DNA from: DASUGC01 sp035606665
GTDB taxonomy: Bacteria; Acidobacteriota; Vicinamibacteria; Vicinamibacterales; SCN-69-37
Assembly: GCA_035606665.1 (NCBI GenBank)
Contig: DATNEY010000032.1
Coordinates: 186,001-250,000 of the forward strand
Direction: 5' to 3'
DNA: 64,000 nucleotides
The position numbers and the translations under genes are program-made. Numbering within the stretch: the stretch's first letter is position 1; every line of letters starts with the position of its first letter. Shown here piece by piece: positions 33,032-40,834 of this stretch. The notes below the pieces were generated by a model, which saw only the letters and a list, made by a program, of their open reading frames with translations, searched no databases and had not been told where the DNA came from.

Positions 33032-34372
33032 CTACTGGCCCACGACTGAGAAATCGGCAACCGGCCTGAATTGCTTGAATTGCAGCCAGGCGCGAATCGC
33101 ATCTCGCGGGGCCTCCTCCCTTCGTCCAACCCACGCGATTTCCCGCACATCCACCGCGATCGCGACTCCCTGCTTGAGGGCGCTGTCGAGTGCCCCGGCG
33201 ACGTCCGGGGGCCAGTCCCAGCCCGGACACACGAAGCGAAGATCCGGACGCTTCGCAATCGCTGCCGCGAGCCGCGCCTGGGGACAGAAGTGTCCCGGCA
33301 CGACGACCGCGTTCTCAGGCAACGCGGGAATCCGTTCGTTGAGCGTCGCGCCCTGAGCTGCCACCGCGTTCGCACGCGCCGCGGGAAGCGCGGCCGCCAC
33401 GAGCGGAACGACGAGAACAGCCGCTGCAATCGTGAAGCGGCTCGCCAACCACGGTGCGGCGGCGATGAAGAACGCCACCGGCACCGTCGCCAGCACATAA
33501 CGAGGGCTGAAAGATCCATCGGGATAGAAGAGAAGGAGCAGAGTCCCGACTGCCGCAGGAATCACCACGATGCGGACGCGCCGGCTGATCTCTCCGCGCA
33601 TCAGGATCCAGGCGCCGATCGCAACTGGCGCAGGCCCCGCGGCAAAAACCCAGGCGAGCGCCGTCAGAAGATCGACTGCCGACCATGGATGCGCGCGAGC
33701 GGACTGTGACATCGCGCCGAGCCATTGACCCATGCCTGCAGGCGGCGCTGCGACGATGATCAAACCGAGCCCAATCGCGCAGGCAGCAAGCGATCTCAGC
33801 GCGTCCGTAGGCCGGGGCTTCAGCCCCGGCTGCTGGCGGCCCTGAAGGGCCGCCCTACGACCAGCCAACAACATCACCATGGCCACGAGATGAATGGCCG
33901 CGGTCTCCCTTGTCGCGATCGCGGCCGCCATGAGCGCCCCTGCACGCACTGGCTGACGGCCGGCCGCGCACGCCAACGCCGCGATCGAGAGCGCCAGCGC
34001 GGGAGCATCCGTGAGCACCTGATGCGAGGTGTGCGCGAATGACGGCGACAGCGCGAGCGCCGCGCCGGCAACCAGTGCGCTCCGTCCATCAAGACCGAGC
34101 CTCGTCGCAAGGACCGTGAGGAGAGGCGCAGACGTCGCGCCTACACCCGACCAGAACCAGCGCAGCACCGTCTCGGCGTTCTCCGGATCGACACCGGCTG
34201 CGAGTACGGCCCGCGACACCCAAAGGAAGAGCGGACGGCCGAGCAGCAAGCCGCTCTTCCCGCCCGTGATCGCGAGAAGCGTGTAGTCGCCGGCGTCCCA
34301 GTACGCGATGCCGTGCGTGCCGATGACGGCCGACGCAACGAACGCCAGGAACCAGAGCGCGAGTTTCTGCAC
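33032..34372 (-). CDS. GT-C-type polytopic membrane glycosyltransferase-like protein
   Basis: A 446-residue protein with about ten hydrophobic segments. The first luminal loop has an acidic motif (YWDAGDYTLLAITGG) as in polyprenyl-linked sugar transferases of the GT-C superfamily. Similarity outside this is weak. Around residues 170-190 the stretch RRAALQGRQQPGLKPRP is encoded by a REP-type double palindrome (33808-33859) read in frame, in a loop between helices. The gene ends 45 bases from the PilZ gene, and its start is 2 bases from the end of the penicillin-acylase gene, so those two probably share a transcript. Confidence 0.65.
   Translation of the reverse strand: MQKLALWFLAFVASAVIGTHGIAYWDAGDYTLLAITGGKSGLLLGRPLFLWVSRAVLAAGVDPENAETVLRWFWSGVGATSAPLLTVLATRLGLDGRSALVAGAALALSPSFAHTSHQVLTDAPALALSIAALACAAGRQPVRAGALMAAAIATRETAAIHLVAMVMLLAGRRAALQGRQQPGLKPRPTDALRSLAACAIGLGLIIVAAPPAGMGQWLGAMSQSARAHPWSAVDLLTALAWVFAAGPAPVAIGAWILMRGEISRRVRIVVIPAAVGTLLLLFYPDGSFSPRYVLATVPVAFFIAAAPWLASRFTIAAAVLVVPLVAAALPAARANAVAAQGATLNERIPALPENAVVVPGHFCPQARLAAAIAKRPDLRFVCPGWDWPPDVAGALDSALKQGVAIAVDVREIAWVGRREEAPRDAIRAWLQFKQFRPVADFSVVGQ
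33808..33859. repeat. Double palindrome inside the GT-C gene
   Basis: GCCGGGGCT-tc-AGCCCCGGC (33812-33831) and GGCGGCCCT-ga-AGGGCCGCC (33836-33855) stand side by side, framed by GTAGG and CCTAC at the ends. The 52-base block lies within an open reading frame and is translated without a stop. The same two palindromes occur in swapped order at 37316-37373. Confidence 0.85.
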
Positions 34373-34373
34373 G

Positions 34374-36473
34374 CTACCGGTTCACGACTTCACGGCGTTC
34401 GAGGTTGCGCTCCACGTCGGCGCGCGCGAGCCACGCTGTCTTCAGCTGCTTCTTCGCGAAGAGCTCGAGCTGATCGCCCGCGTGCGGCGATCCGGGCTGC
34501 GACGCATTGCCGTAGGACATCAACGTCCGCGCGCGCACGGGCTGACCGAACTCGATCGTGGCGACATAGCTGTCTCCGCCGGCGGCCCGCCACTTTCCGT
34601 CCTTGTCCTCGGTGAAGCCCACCACGCGAAAGATTCCGAGCTCGCCCGGTCCGCCATTGGCGGGCAGGTCGCGGCCACCCACGCGTAGGCGGTACACCTG
34701 ACCCCACGGCACGTCCATCGCGCCGTGCGTCTTCTTCACCTGATCCGCCGCCTGCACGAGCGCGCGAACGGCCGCCGCCGGATCGCGAAGTCCATCCGGC
34801 GTCGTGCGCGGCGACGCTTCGCTCCATGGCGTCGCGAACACGGCGCCACCGCGGGAGAGCAGGCGGAACCACGCCTCGAACAGCACCGCGCCCCGGCTGT
34901 CCGCATCCGCGCACCGATCCCAGGACTCGAGAACCGCCGCCGCTTCCGCAGCCGGGCCACCGGCCGCCTTTGCCGGCGGAAGCAGATCGTCGAGAACGCG
35001 ATCGGCAAGCGCCATCCGCGTCGACTGCTTGTACTCACCGAATTCGTCGAGCGTGATCGATGTATCACTTTCCACCAGCTCGGCCGATCGCTGCGCGCGG
35101 AACGACATCGCCCGCGGCGCCATATAGCGCGGGAACTTGTTTGGATCGATTGCGAGCGGGAACGTTGTCGTCCATGGCGGATCGTTCGCGTTCTGCAGCC
35201 AGCCCGACGGCGGATCCGCAACGCGCGGCAACTCCGCATACGGATGCGTCGCAGTCCAGAGCGTGGACGATGAGGTGCCGGGAACGATGCCGGACCACTG
35301 ATAGTCGCCGGCAGGCCGCATGGGAGTGCGTCCGCCGAAGAGATGCATGATGTGGCCCTCCCGATCGGCGTACATCACCGTGAAGAACGGCATCTGCAAC
35401 GGACGCAGCGCGGCCTCGAACTCGGCGAGATTCTTCGCACGCGACATCTGCAGGTACTGATTGAGGATGTTGGGCTGATCGATGCCCGCGACGCGGAGCG
35501 CCAGCGCCTTGCCGGCAGCGGCGCGCACGACGGGCCCATGCACTGACTCGCGAATCGTCAGCGTTTCATCTCTTACGGTCCCGTCGGGTTGCTTGATCTT
35601 CAGGGTTTCAGTACGCGTGACGAAGGGCCTGACCTCTCCGTCCCAGCGGTAGCCGCCGTCAGCAGTCGAGAGTTCGTAGAGGTCGGCGCCATCGATCGTG
35701 TTGTTGGTGTGGCTCCACCCGATCCGATCGTTGAATGCGATGCCGAAGAACGGCATGCCCACGAGCGCCGCGCCGTACGCGGAGTACGACGGCGTGCCGA
35801 TCTGCGCCTCGTACCACGTGAAGAAGTCCCCCCACGGCAGATGCGGATTCACGAGCAGCAGGGATTTGCCGGACGCGGACCGCTTCGGCGCGATCGCCCA
35901 CGTGTTGCTGCCGCCGTCGGCCCAGCGGCGCATCTGCGGCTCGAGCGACTGCGGATTCGCGAGGAACGTGAAATGAACGACACGCTGCACGTGCGCGAGG
36001 ACGTCGGTGATCGTCACGGGCAGCACCACGCGCATCGTGGCGTTGACGCGATCCGGGTGGGCCGTCGCGAAGGCGTTCACGCCGTCGACAAACGCCTTGA
36101 GGGCGTCCAACGCCTCCGGCGTCTGCTGTTTCTCCCACGCCGCCGCGCGCGCAGGCACGCCCATCGTCCTCACCCATCGATCGACGTCGGCGAGATCGGC
36201 GCCCCAGTACTCCGCGCCACGGCCACGCGCCTGGCCGTAGAGGCGCAGGATCAGATCGCCGTGACTCTGCATCTGCGCCTGGCCGAACGCGAACATGGCG
36301 TGGTTGAGATCGGGGGCGTAGATGTGCGGCACTCCCCAGCGGTCCCAGAGGATTTCGGTCGGCGCCTGCGCGGCGCCGTTCGAGAGCGAAACGAACAGCG
36401 CGCAGAACACCGGAAGCAGCAGGCTCTTGATGGCTCTCACAGCGGCGTAGGATGGCACAGCGGCGAGTCGCAT
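34374..36473 (-). CDS. Penicillin acylase family protein (Ntn hydrolase)
   Basis: The start is ATG 36473 (MRLAAVPSYAAVRAIKSLLLPVF), giving a signal peptide and 699 residues; the upstream frame extension is not protein-like. WDRWGVPHIYAPDLNHAMFAFGQAQMQ is the alpha-chain start. GGSNTWAIAPKRSASGKSLLLVNPHL contains the serine (about residue 187) that becomes the beta-chain N-terminal nucleophile after self-cleavage. NPHL is the oxyanion Asn region. Related enzymes cleave penicillins, cephalosporins or acyl-homoserine lactones. The natural substrate is unknown. It is divergent from a PEP-CTERM gene. Confidence 0.9.
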   Translation of the reverse strand: MRLAAVPSYAAVRAIKSLLLPVFCALFVSLSNGAAQAPTEILWDRWGVPHIYAPDLNHAMFAFGQAQMQSHGDLILRLYGQARGRGAEYWGADLADVDRWVRTMGVPARAAAWEKQQTPEALDALKAFVDGVNAFATAHPDRVNATMRVVLPVTITDVLAHVQRVVHFTFLANPQSLEPQMRRWADGGSNTWAIAPKRSASGKSLLLVNPHLPWGDFFTWYEAQIGTPSYSAYGAALVGMPFFGIAFNDRIGWSHTNNTIDGADLYELSTADGGYRWDGEVRPFVTRTETLKIKQPDGTVRDETLTIRESVHGPVVRAAAGKALALRVAGIDQPNILNQYLQMSRAKNLAEFEAALRPLQMPFFTVMYADREGHIMHLFGGRTPMRPAGDYQWSGIVPGTSSSTLWTATHPYAELPRVADPPSGWLQNANDPPWTTTFPLAIDPNKFPRYMAPRAMSFRAQRSAELVESDTSITLDEFGEYKQSTRMALADRVLDDLLPPAKAAGGPAAEAAAVLESWDRCADADSRGAVLFEAWFRLLSRGGAVFATPWSEASPRTTPDGLRDPAAAVRALVQAADQVKKTHGAMDVPWGQVYRLRVGGRDLPANGGPGELGIFRVVGFTEDKDGKWRAAGGDSYVATIEFGQPVRARTLMSYGNASQPGSPHAGDQLELFAKKQLKTAWLARADVERNLERREVVNR

Positions 36474-36576
36474 AGAAGTCAGCCCTGAGGCAGACAGATC
36501 TCCGGTACCACCGGGGATCAGTCTCATTCCCTCGCCCGGGCGCCGCCGGAATCCGGAGAAAGACACTGAAAACTGG

Positions 36577-36592
36577 TGGCGTGCGCTTTGCC
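36577..36592 (+). promoter_or_regulatory. Sigma-54-like -24/-12 sequence before the PEP-CTERM gene
   Basis: TGGCGTGCGCTTTGCC has the GG (36578-36579) and GC (36590-36591) spaced by ten bases as RpoN promoters require, and matches TGGC and TTGC well. PEP-CTERM genes are known to be controlled by RpoN with PrsK/PrsR in some species. Against it, the predicted transcript start would fall only about three bases before the GTG at 36606, leaving no leader. Confidence 0.3.
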
Positions 36593-36605
36593 TTTGGATC
36601 ACTGT

Positions 36606-37325
36606 GTGACGACTGCCCGTTCGCTCCGCACCGTGCTCGTTGCGCTGCTGTTTCTGGCTGCCGCCCGGCCTGCGCACGCTTCAGGGATTTCAATCCTCGT
36701 CGGTGACAAGGACGGCTTCGGCCTGGGCCTTCTGCCCGGTCAGCAACTGCCGTGCGTGAATCCCGCCGTCACCCCGTGCCTTTCGCCGATCCAGGACTGG
36801 CGCAGCGCGGCGGAGCAGATCGCGGTCAACGGCGCGCAGCTCACCGACACGTACTCGGCGCTTTACGACGGCGTTGAATTCGACTGCCCCACAGGCTGTT
36901 CGCTCAACGGCCCGACAGGCACAGTTGTGTTCGCGCTGCCGGCCAAGATCAACGCCGCGACAATCAACATGTTCATCGGCGACTTCGAGTCGTTCGAGTT
37001 CAACGCGATGTTCGCGTACATCAACGGCATCCCGATCAGTTTCTTCTTCAACGACGGATACAGAAACACGTCGCTGCGATCGATCGCGCTGACGCAGCCG
37101 ATGATCGACGTGGCCAATGCAACTGGCCAGATCACGCTCTTCCTGGATCATCGCGTGGTGCCCGGTCAGATCGGGCCGAACGCCGGTTCGTTCGACTACG
37201 TGGCGTTCGACTACTTCGAGGTGATCGCGGATCCGATCCCGGAGCCCAGCACCTGGCTGCTGCTCGGTACGGGTCTGGCGCTCGGCGCGGCGCGGCTGCG
37301 TAATCGCCACGCTCGCCGGCCCTGA
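36606..37325 (+). CDS. PEP-CTERM sorting-domain exported protein
   Basis: A 239-residue protein from GTG 36606 (ARSLRTVLVALLFLAAARPAHASG signal peptide); an in-frame GTG at 36576 is less likely. The body is a beta-rich domain like those of PEP-CTERM surface proteins (VVFALPAKINAATINMFIG). The C-terminus has PIPEPSTWLLLGTGLALGAARLRNRHARR, which is the Pro-Glu-Pro motif, a hydrophobic helix and a basic tail cut by exosortase. No exosortase lies in the window. The last codons and the TGA are made from a REP-type palindrome. Confidence 0.85.
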   Translation: MTTARSLRTVLVALLFLAAARPAHASGISILVGDKDGFGLGLLPGQQLPCVNPAVTPCLSPIQDWRSAAEQIAVNGAQLTDTYSALYDGVEFDCPTGCSLNGPTGTVVFALPAKINAATINMFIGDFESFEFNAMFAYINGIPISFFFNDGYRNTSLRSIALTQPMIDVANATGQITLFLDHRVVPGQIGPNAGSFDYVAFDYFEVIADPIPEPSTWLLLGTGLALGAARLRNRHARRP

Positions 37326-37373
37326 AGGGCCGGTCTACGAACGGCCTCCGTAGGCCGGGGCTTCAGCCCCGGC
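37316..37373. repeat. Pair of REP-type palindromes at the PEP-CTERM gene end
   Basis: CCGGCCCT-ga-AGGGCCGG (37316-37333) and GCCGGGGCT-tc-AGCCCCGGC (37354-37373) are separated by TCTACGAACGGCCTCCGTAG. These are the two palindromes of the in-gene block at 33.8 kb in reverse order. The first contains the TGA stop of the PEP-CTERM gene. The pair sits between convergent genes. Confidence 0.85.
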
Positions 37374-37379
37374 AATCCG

Positions 37380-40076
37380 TCATCGTCCTGACGCTGACGC
37401 GATCGCGTTGAAGATCACGCGGAACGTGGCGAACGGCTGACCGCGCCACTGCGGTCTGAATCCCAGCAACACGACATGTCCGTCGCCGACTTCGACGTCG
37501 AGCGCGGCGGCCTTACCCGCGATCAGCGGCTCACCCTGCAGGAAACCCGATGCGAGCACGTCCTTCGCGGCGTACTTCGCGAGCACCGTGCCTTTGAAGC
37601 CCTCCAGCGTCTCGAACACCGGCCCGCTGTCGTAGAACACCTGCGCGCGGTCGGGCATGCCGGCCATCACTTTGTGCGACGCCGTGACGTCCACGTTCAG
37701 CAGCGATCCACCGACGAAAAACTGCTGGCGGCCGACGCCGGCGACGACGTTCTTCACGGGCAGTTTGAATTGATCGACGGCGAACATGCTGCTGCGATTG
37801 AAGCAGACGAGCGTGCCGCCGCCGCGCAGGAACGCATCGACCGCGCGCGTGCGCTGCTCGTTGGCAGCCTGCGAATCTACTAAGACCGGCGCAGCTCCGG
37901 CGCCTCCGCTCGCCGCCGCTCCGGCCGCAGGCGGGCCTCCGGCCCTTCCGCCGCGTCCTCCACCCCCTTCGAGGAATCCCCGCGCCTCATCACTGATCAC
38001 CAGCACGTCGATCTTGTCGCGCAGACTACCGGCCTGGATGTCGGCGCCTGAGATGCGCACGTACTCGAACTCGTAGGAGTCGAGCACCCAGCGCGTCCAG
38101 CCCTCGTCCATGCTCGTGTTCGCGAGCAGCAGGCCGACGCGGGGCTTCGGCGTCTTCATCGCCGGCGCCGCGACGCGCTCAGCACGTATCGCGAGCGACG
38201 ATACAAGCTCGTCCTGCGCGGCAGGCGCAAGACCTGAGATTACGTAGCGGCCCGACTCGAATCGCACCGACGCCTTCGCGCGCCACGCGCGATTCACGGC
38301 CTTGAACGCATTGTTCTCGGCCGGATTCACGGAGAGCGCCGCCCCGGCGCCGGTGATCCTGCCCGCGGGCGGGACGATTGCCTTCGCTACCGGATCCGAG
38401 TCGAAGCCCACGCCGGGTGCGGAGTCGAACGGCGCGGCATCGCCCGCGGTGCTCATGTTGTACGGCACCGGCTTGATCGCCGCCGCGGGCGCAGCCGCCA
38501 AGGGCCGCAGCTTCGCCCGCACGTCGTCGGCGATCGCCGTGTTCACGACGATCGTACGCACGCCCATCTGCATCGGCAGCGTCCAGCCGGCGGCGTCGTA
38601 CGGCGTTTCGAGCGGGCCGCCGGGCGATTCACGGATGTCCGGGTACTTCTGCGGATCGAGCACCTCGCGCGCGAGCGCCGCGAACTCCTGGTCGGCCGGA
38701 ATCACCCACGTCCCTTCGGGAAACGACTCGCCCTCGAACGTCGCCGGGGCCGTGAGTTGATAGACGCGCAGGCCCGAGAACGCGAGCCGGCGCAGCATCT
38801 CGACCGCCGTGGCCGGATCGCGCTGCGCCTGAGGCACGACGTACGCGAATGGCGCGTCACGGCGGCCGCGGGCGATCTGATCGCGGCCGGACTGATAGCG
38901 GCCGAACATGAGCGCTTCCTTGAACTTCGACGCGTACTCGATCGTCGCCATCGACGCGGTCGTCATGTACTCGACGGCATCGCGCATCCGCCAGGTGCCG
39001 CCGAGCCACGGGCTCACGTAGAGCGCCTGCGGCCGCCGCATGTTCACGGGCACATCATTCGGCTGCGAGGTCCGGGGCGAAGGACCGGTCCCCTGCGTCT
39101 CCGTCCAGAACGCCGGGATGTTCTTGAAGACCGGGTTGTAGTCGATGTAACCCGGATACCACGCGTCGAAGCCGTCACCCATGTGCGTCGCGCCGACCTT
39201 GCCTTCGAGATTCAATCGCTGCGCGATCGCCATTCCGATCATGTTGAGCTGGCTCGACACGATGCCTGGCGCGTGCGCCGCGATGGGCTCGGCGAAGGGC
39301 GGCAGCCAGATACGCGTCGGGAACGGCGACGACTGGTGGTGCACGTAGATGATGTTCGGCTCCCACTGCCGCCACGTGTGTTCCATCACGCGCGACTCGA
39401 CCATGTTCAGCATGTACGCGTCGCGGTTGTTGTCGTGGCCGACGTATTCCTGGTACAGCCCGGCGAGCTGCATGCCCTGGGCTTCCTGCGGCGTGCCGAG
39501 GCGCGACATGTACGTATTCGCGACCATCGACTGGCCGTCGGGATTGATTGTCGGCCACAGCATCAGGATCACGTTGTCGAGCCAACTGGCGATCTCAGGG
39601 TCGTTGGAAGTCGCGCGCGAGACGATCTCGTAGAGCAGCTGCGGCATGTGCTGCCCGCCGGCGACTTCCGTCGAGTGCAGTCCACCGTCGATGTGCACGA
39701 ACGCCTTGCCTTCTTTCACGAGCGCGCGGGCTTCGGCGTCCGACAATCCCTCCGGATGCGCCAGCCGCCGCGCAATCTCGCGGTACCGATCGATGCGCTT
39801 CAGGTTCTCGGGCGTGGACACGAGCGCGAAGTAATACGTCCGGCCCTGCGTGCTCTTCCCGGCCTGCGAAAGCATCACGCGATCGCTCGCCTCGTCCATC
39901 CGCTGGAAGTACGCGACCACCTGTTCGTAACTCGCGAGCCTCGAATCGGCACCTGCCTGGAATCCCAAAACGGACTCGGGCGTGGGAATCGCGGCCTGCT
40001 GAGCAGGGAGACCGACGGACACGAAGGACAGGAGGAGAGCTGAGACGAGCCGGTTCCTGGGGTTCATTGGGTTCAT
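37380..40076 (-). CDS. Secreted M14-family zinc carboxypeptidase
   Basis: An 898-residue protein with a signal peptide (RLVSALLLSFVSVGLPAQQ). The M14 zinc motif is HIDGGLHSTEVAGGQ, giving the His and Glu ligands, followed by the domain strand LMLWPTINPDGQSMV. A Gly/Ala/Pro-rich stretch (GGGGRGGRAGGPPAAGAAASGGAGAAP) lies near residue 710. The C-terminal half resembles a ThuA/DJ-1-like domain (DVLVISDEARGFLEGG; HVVLLGFRPQWRGQPFATFRVIFNAI). The ATG at 40076 overlaps the MerR-like stop (TAATG) and lies inside a 9-bp tandem repeat, so MNPMNP is repeat-encoded. Confidence 0.85.
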   Translation of the reverse strand: MNPMNPRNRLVSALLLSFVSVGLPAQQAAIPTPESVLGFQAGADSRLASYEQVVAYFQRMDEASDRVMLSQAGKSTQGRTYYFALVSTPENLKRIDRYREIARRLAHPEGLSDAEARALVKEGKAFVHIDGGLHSTEVAGGQHMPQLLYEIVSRATSNDPEIASWLDNVILMLWPTINPDGQSMVANTYMSRLGTPQEAQGMQLAGLYQEYVGHDNNRDAYMLNMVESRVMEHTWRQWEPNIIYVHHQSSPFPTRIWLPPFAEPIAAHAPGIVSSQLNMIGMAIAQRLNLEGKVGATHMGDGFDAWYPGYIDYNPVFKNIPAFWTETQGTGPSPRTSQPNDVPVNMRRPQALYVSPWLGGTWRMRDAVEYMTTASMATIEYASKFKEALMFGRYQSGRDQIARGRRDAPFAYVVPQAQRDPATAVEMLRRLAFSGLRVYQLTAPATFEGESFPEGTWVIPADQEFAALAREVLDPQKYPDIRESPGGPLETPYDAAGWTLPMQMGVRTIVVNTAIADDVRAKLRPLAAAPAAAIKPVPYNMSTAGDAAPFDSAPGVGFDSDPVAKAIVPPAGRITGAGAALSVNPAENNAFKAVNRAWRAKASVRFESGRYVISGLAPAAQDELVSSLAIRAERVAAPAMKTPKPRVGLLLANTSMDEGWTRWVLDSYEFEYVRISGADIQAGSLRDKIDVLVISDEARGFLEGGGGRGGRAGGPPAAGAAASGGAGAAPVLVDSQAANEQRTRAVDAFLRGGGTLVCFNRSSMFAVDQFKLPVKNVVAGVGRQQFFVGGSLLNVDVTASHKVMAGMPDRAQVFYDSGPVFETLEGFKGTVLAKYAAKDVLASGFLQGEPLIAGKAAALDVEVGDGHVVLLGFRPQWRGQPFATFRVIFNAIASASGR

Positions 40077-40087
40077 TAGGTTCGGGT
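40052..40087. repeat. Four tandem 9-bp units over a start codon
   Basis: GGTTCCTGG, GGTTCATTG, GGTTCATTA and GGTTCGGGT are head to tail. On the minus strand they encode MNPMNPRN at the start of the M14 peptidase and the last codon and stop of the MerR-like gene. Two in-frame ATG codons nine bases apart result. Copy change would add or remove a start. Confidence 0.75.
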
Positions 40088-40537
40088 CTTTTTCCGGCGT
40101 GTTCGGGCGCGGCCGTGCACGACCTTCAACGGAAGTCCGTCGCCCGTGATGAGCGGCTGTGTGGGATCAGCCAGCAGATCGAAGAGGTGTCCCTGCCGCG
40201 TGCGCACGAACAGGCCCTTCCCATCCGTCAGTAACCGCATCTCTCCGGCGTCGTCGAGTGTTTCGGACAGCCGCCGCCGGAAACACTCGCGCAGCGTGTC
40301 CATCATCTGTTTGAGCACGGCCGGCGCAAAGCCCCGCCGCCTGAGGTCGGCCAGCGCGAGAAGCTCGAGAACATCAACGGGCGTGTACCGGCGTTCCGTG
40401 AACCCGCCGGCGCTGGTCTTCCGCGGCGCGATGGCCGACAGAAACACACGAGTGCTGTCCCAGCCCTGCAGCTGTCGGGCGGAGAGACCCGTCAGGGCGG
40501 CGACTTCTCTAGCGGTGTAACTCGTCTTGAGGCGCAT
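40076..40537 (-). CDS. MerR-type DNA-binding regulator
   Basis: A 153-residue protein from ATG 40537 (a TTG one codon upstream is possible). The N-terminal MerR helix-turn-helix is YTAREVAALTGLSARQLQGWDSTRVF with wing RRYTPVDVLELLALADLRRRGFAP. The C-terminal part (LLTDGKGLFVRTRQGHLFDLLADP) looks like a small ligand or antitoxin-type domain. It has no cysteine cluster for metals. It is the third gene of a four-gene coupled operon (thiO, pterin dehydratase, this, M14 peptidase). The signal it senses is unknown. Confidence 0.75.
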   Translation of the reverse strand: MRLKTSYTAREVAALTGLSARQLQGWDSTRVFLSAIAPRKTSAGGFTERRYTPVDVLELLALADLRRRGFAPAVLKQMMDTLRECFRRRLSETLDDAGEMRLLTDGKGLFVRTRQGHLFDLLADPTQPLITGDGLPLKVVHGRARTRRKKTRT

Positions 40538-40543
40538 CAATTG

Positions 40544-40834
40544 TCAGTGGCCGAACCGCGCCGCAATCATGTCCGATTGCTTCGCCCCGGCAAAGTCCTT
40601 CTGCGTGAGTCCTCCGGCCGAGTGCGTCGACCACGAGACCGTGACGTTCTTGTAGCTGATCTGCAGATCAGGATGGTGGTCCGCAGCCTCGGCGTCGAAG
40701 GCCAGGCGCGTCACGAACGCAATGGCTTCCGGAAATGAGCGCAGTGCGTAGGTTTTCACGATGGCCTCGCCCTTCTGTTTCCAGCCGGGATGCGCGACCA
40801 GCTCCGCAGCAACTTCAACGTCCGATAGTTTCAT
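40544..40834 (-). CDS. 4a-hydroxytetrahydrobiopterin dehydratase (PCD/DCoH)
   Basis: A 96-residue protein of normal length for pterin-4a-carbinolamine dehydratase, which recycles the pterin cofactor after phenylalanine hydroxylation. The conserved active-site segment is ADHHPDLQISYKNVTVSWSTHSAGGLT, including the His pair. Its ATG overlaps the stop of the ThiO gene by four bases (ATGA), and the MerR-like gene follows after six bases. No phenylalanine hydroxylase is in the window; in many bacteria the enzyme also serves molybdopterin or other pterin needs. Confidence 0.9.
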   Translation of the reverse strand: MKLSDVEVAAELVAHPGWKQKGEAIVKTYALRSFPEAIAFVTRLAFDAEAADHHPDLQISYKNVTVSWSTHSAGGLTQKDFAGAKQSDMIAARFGH

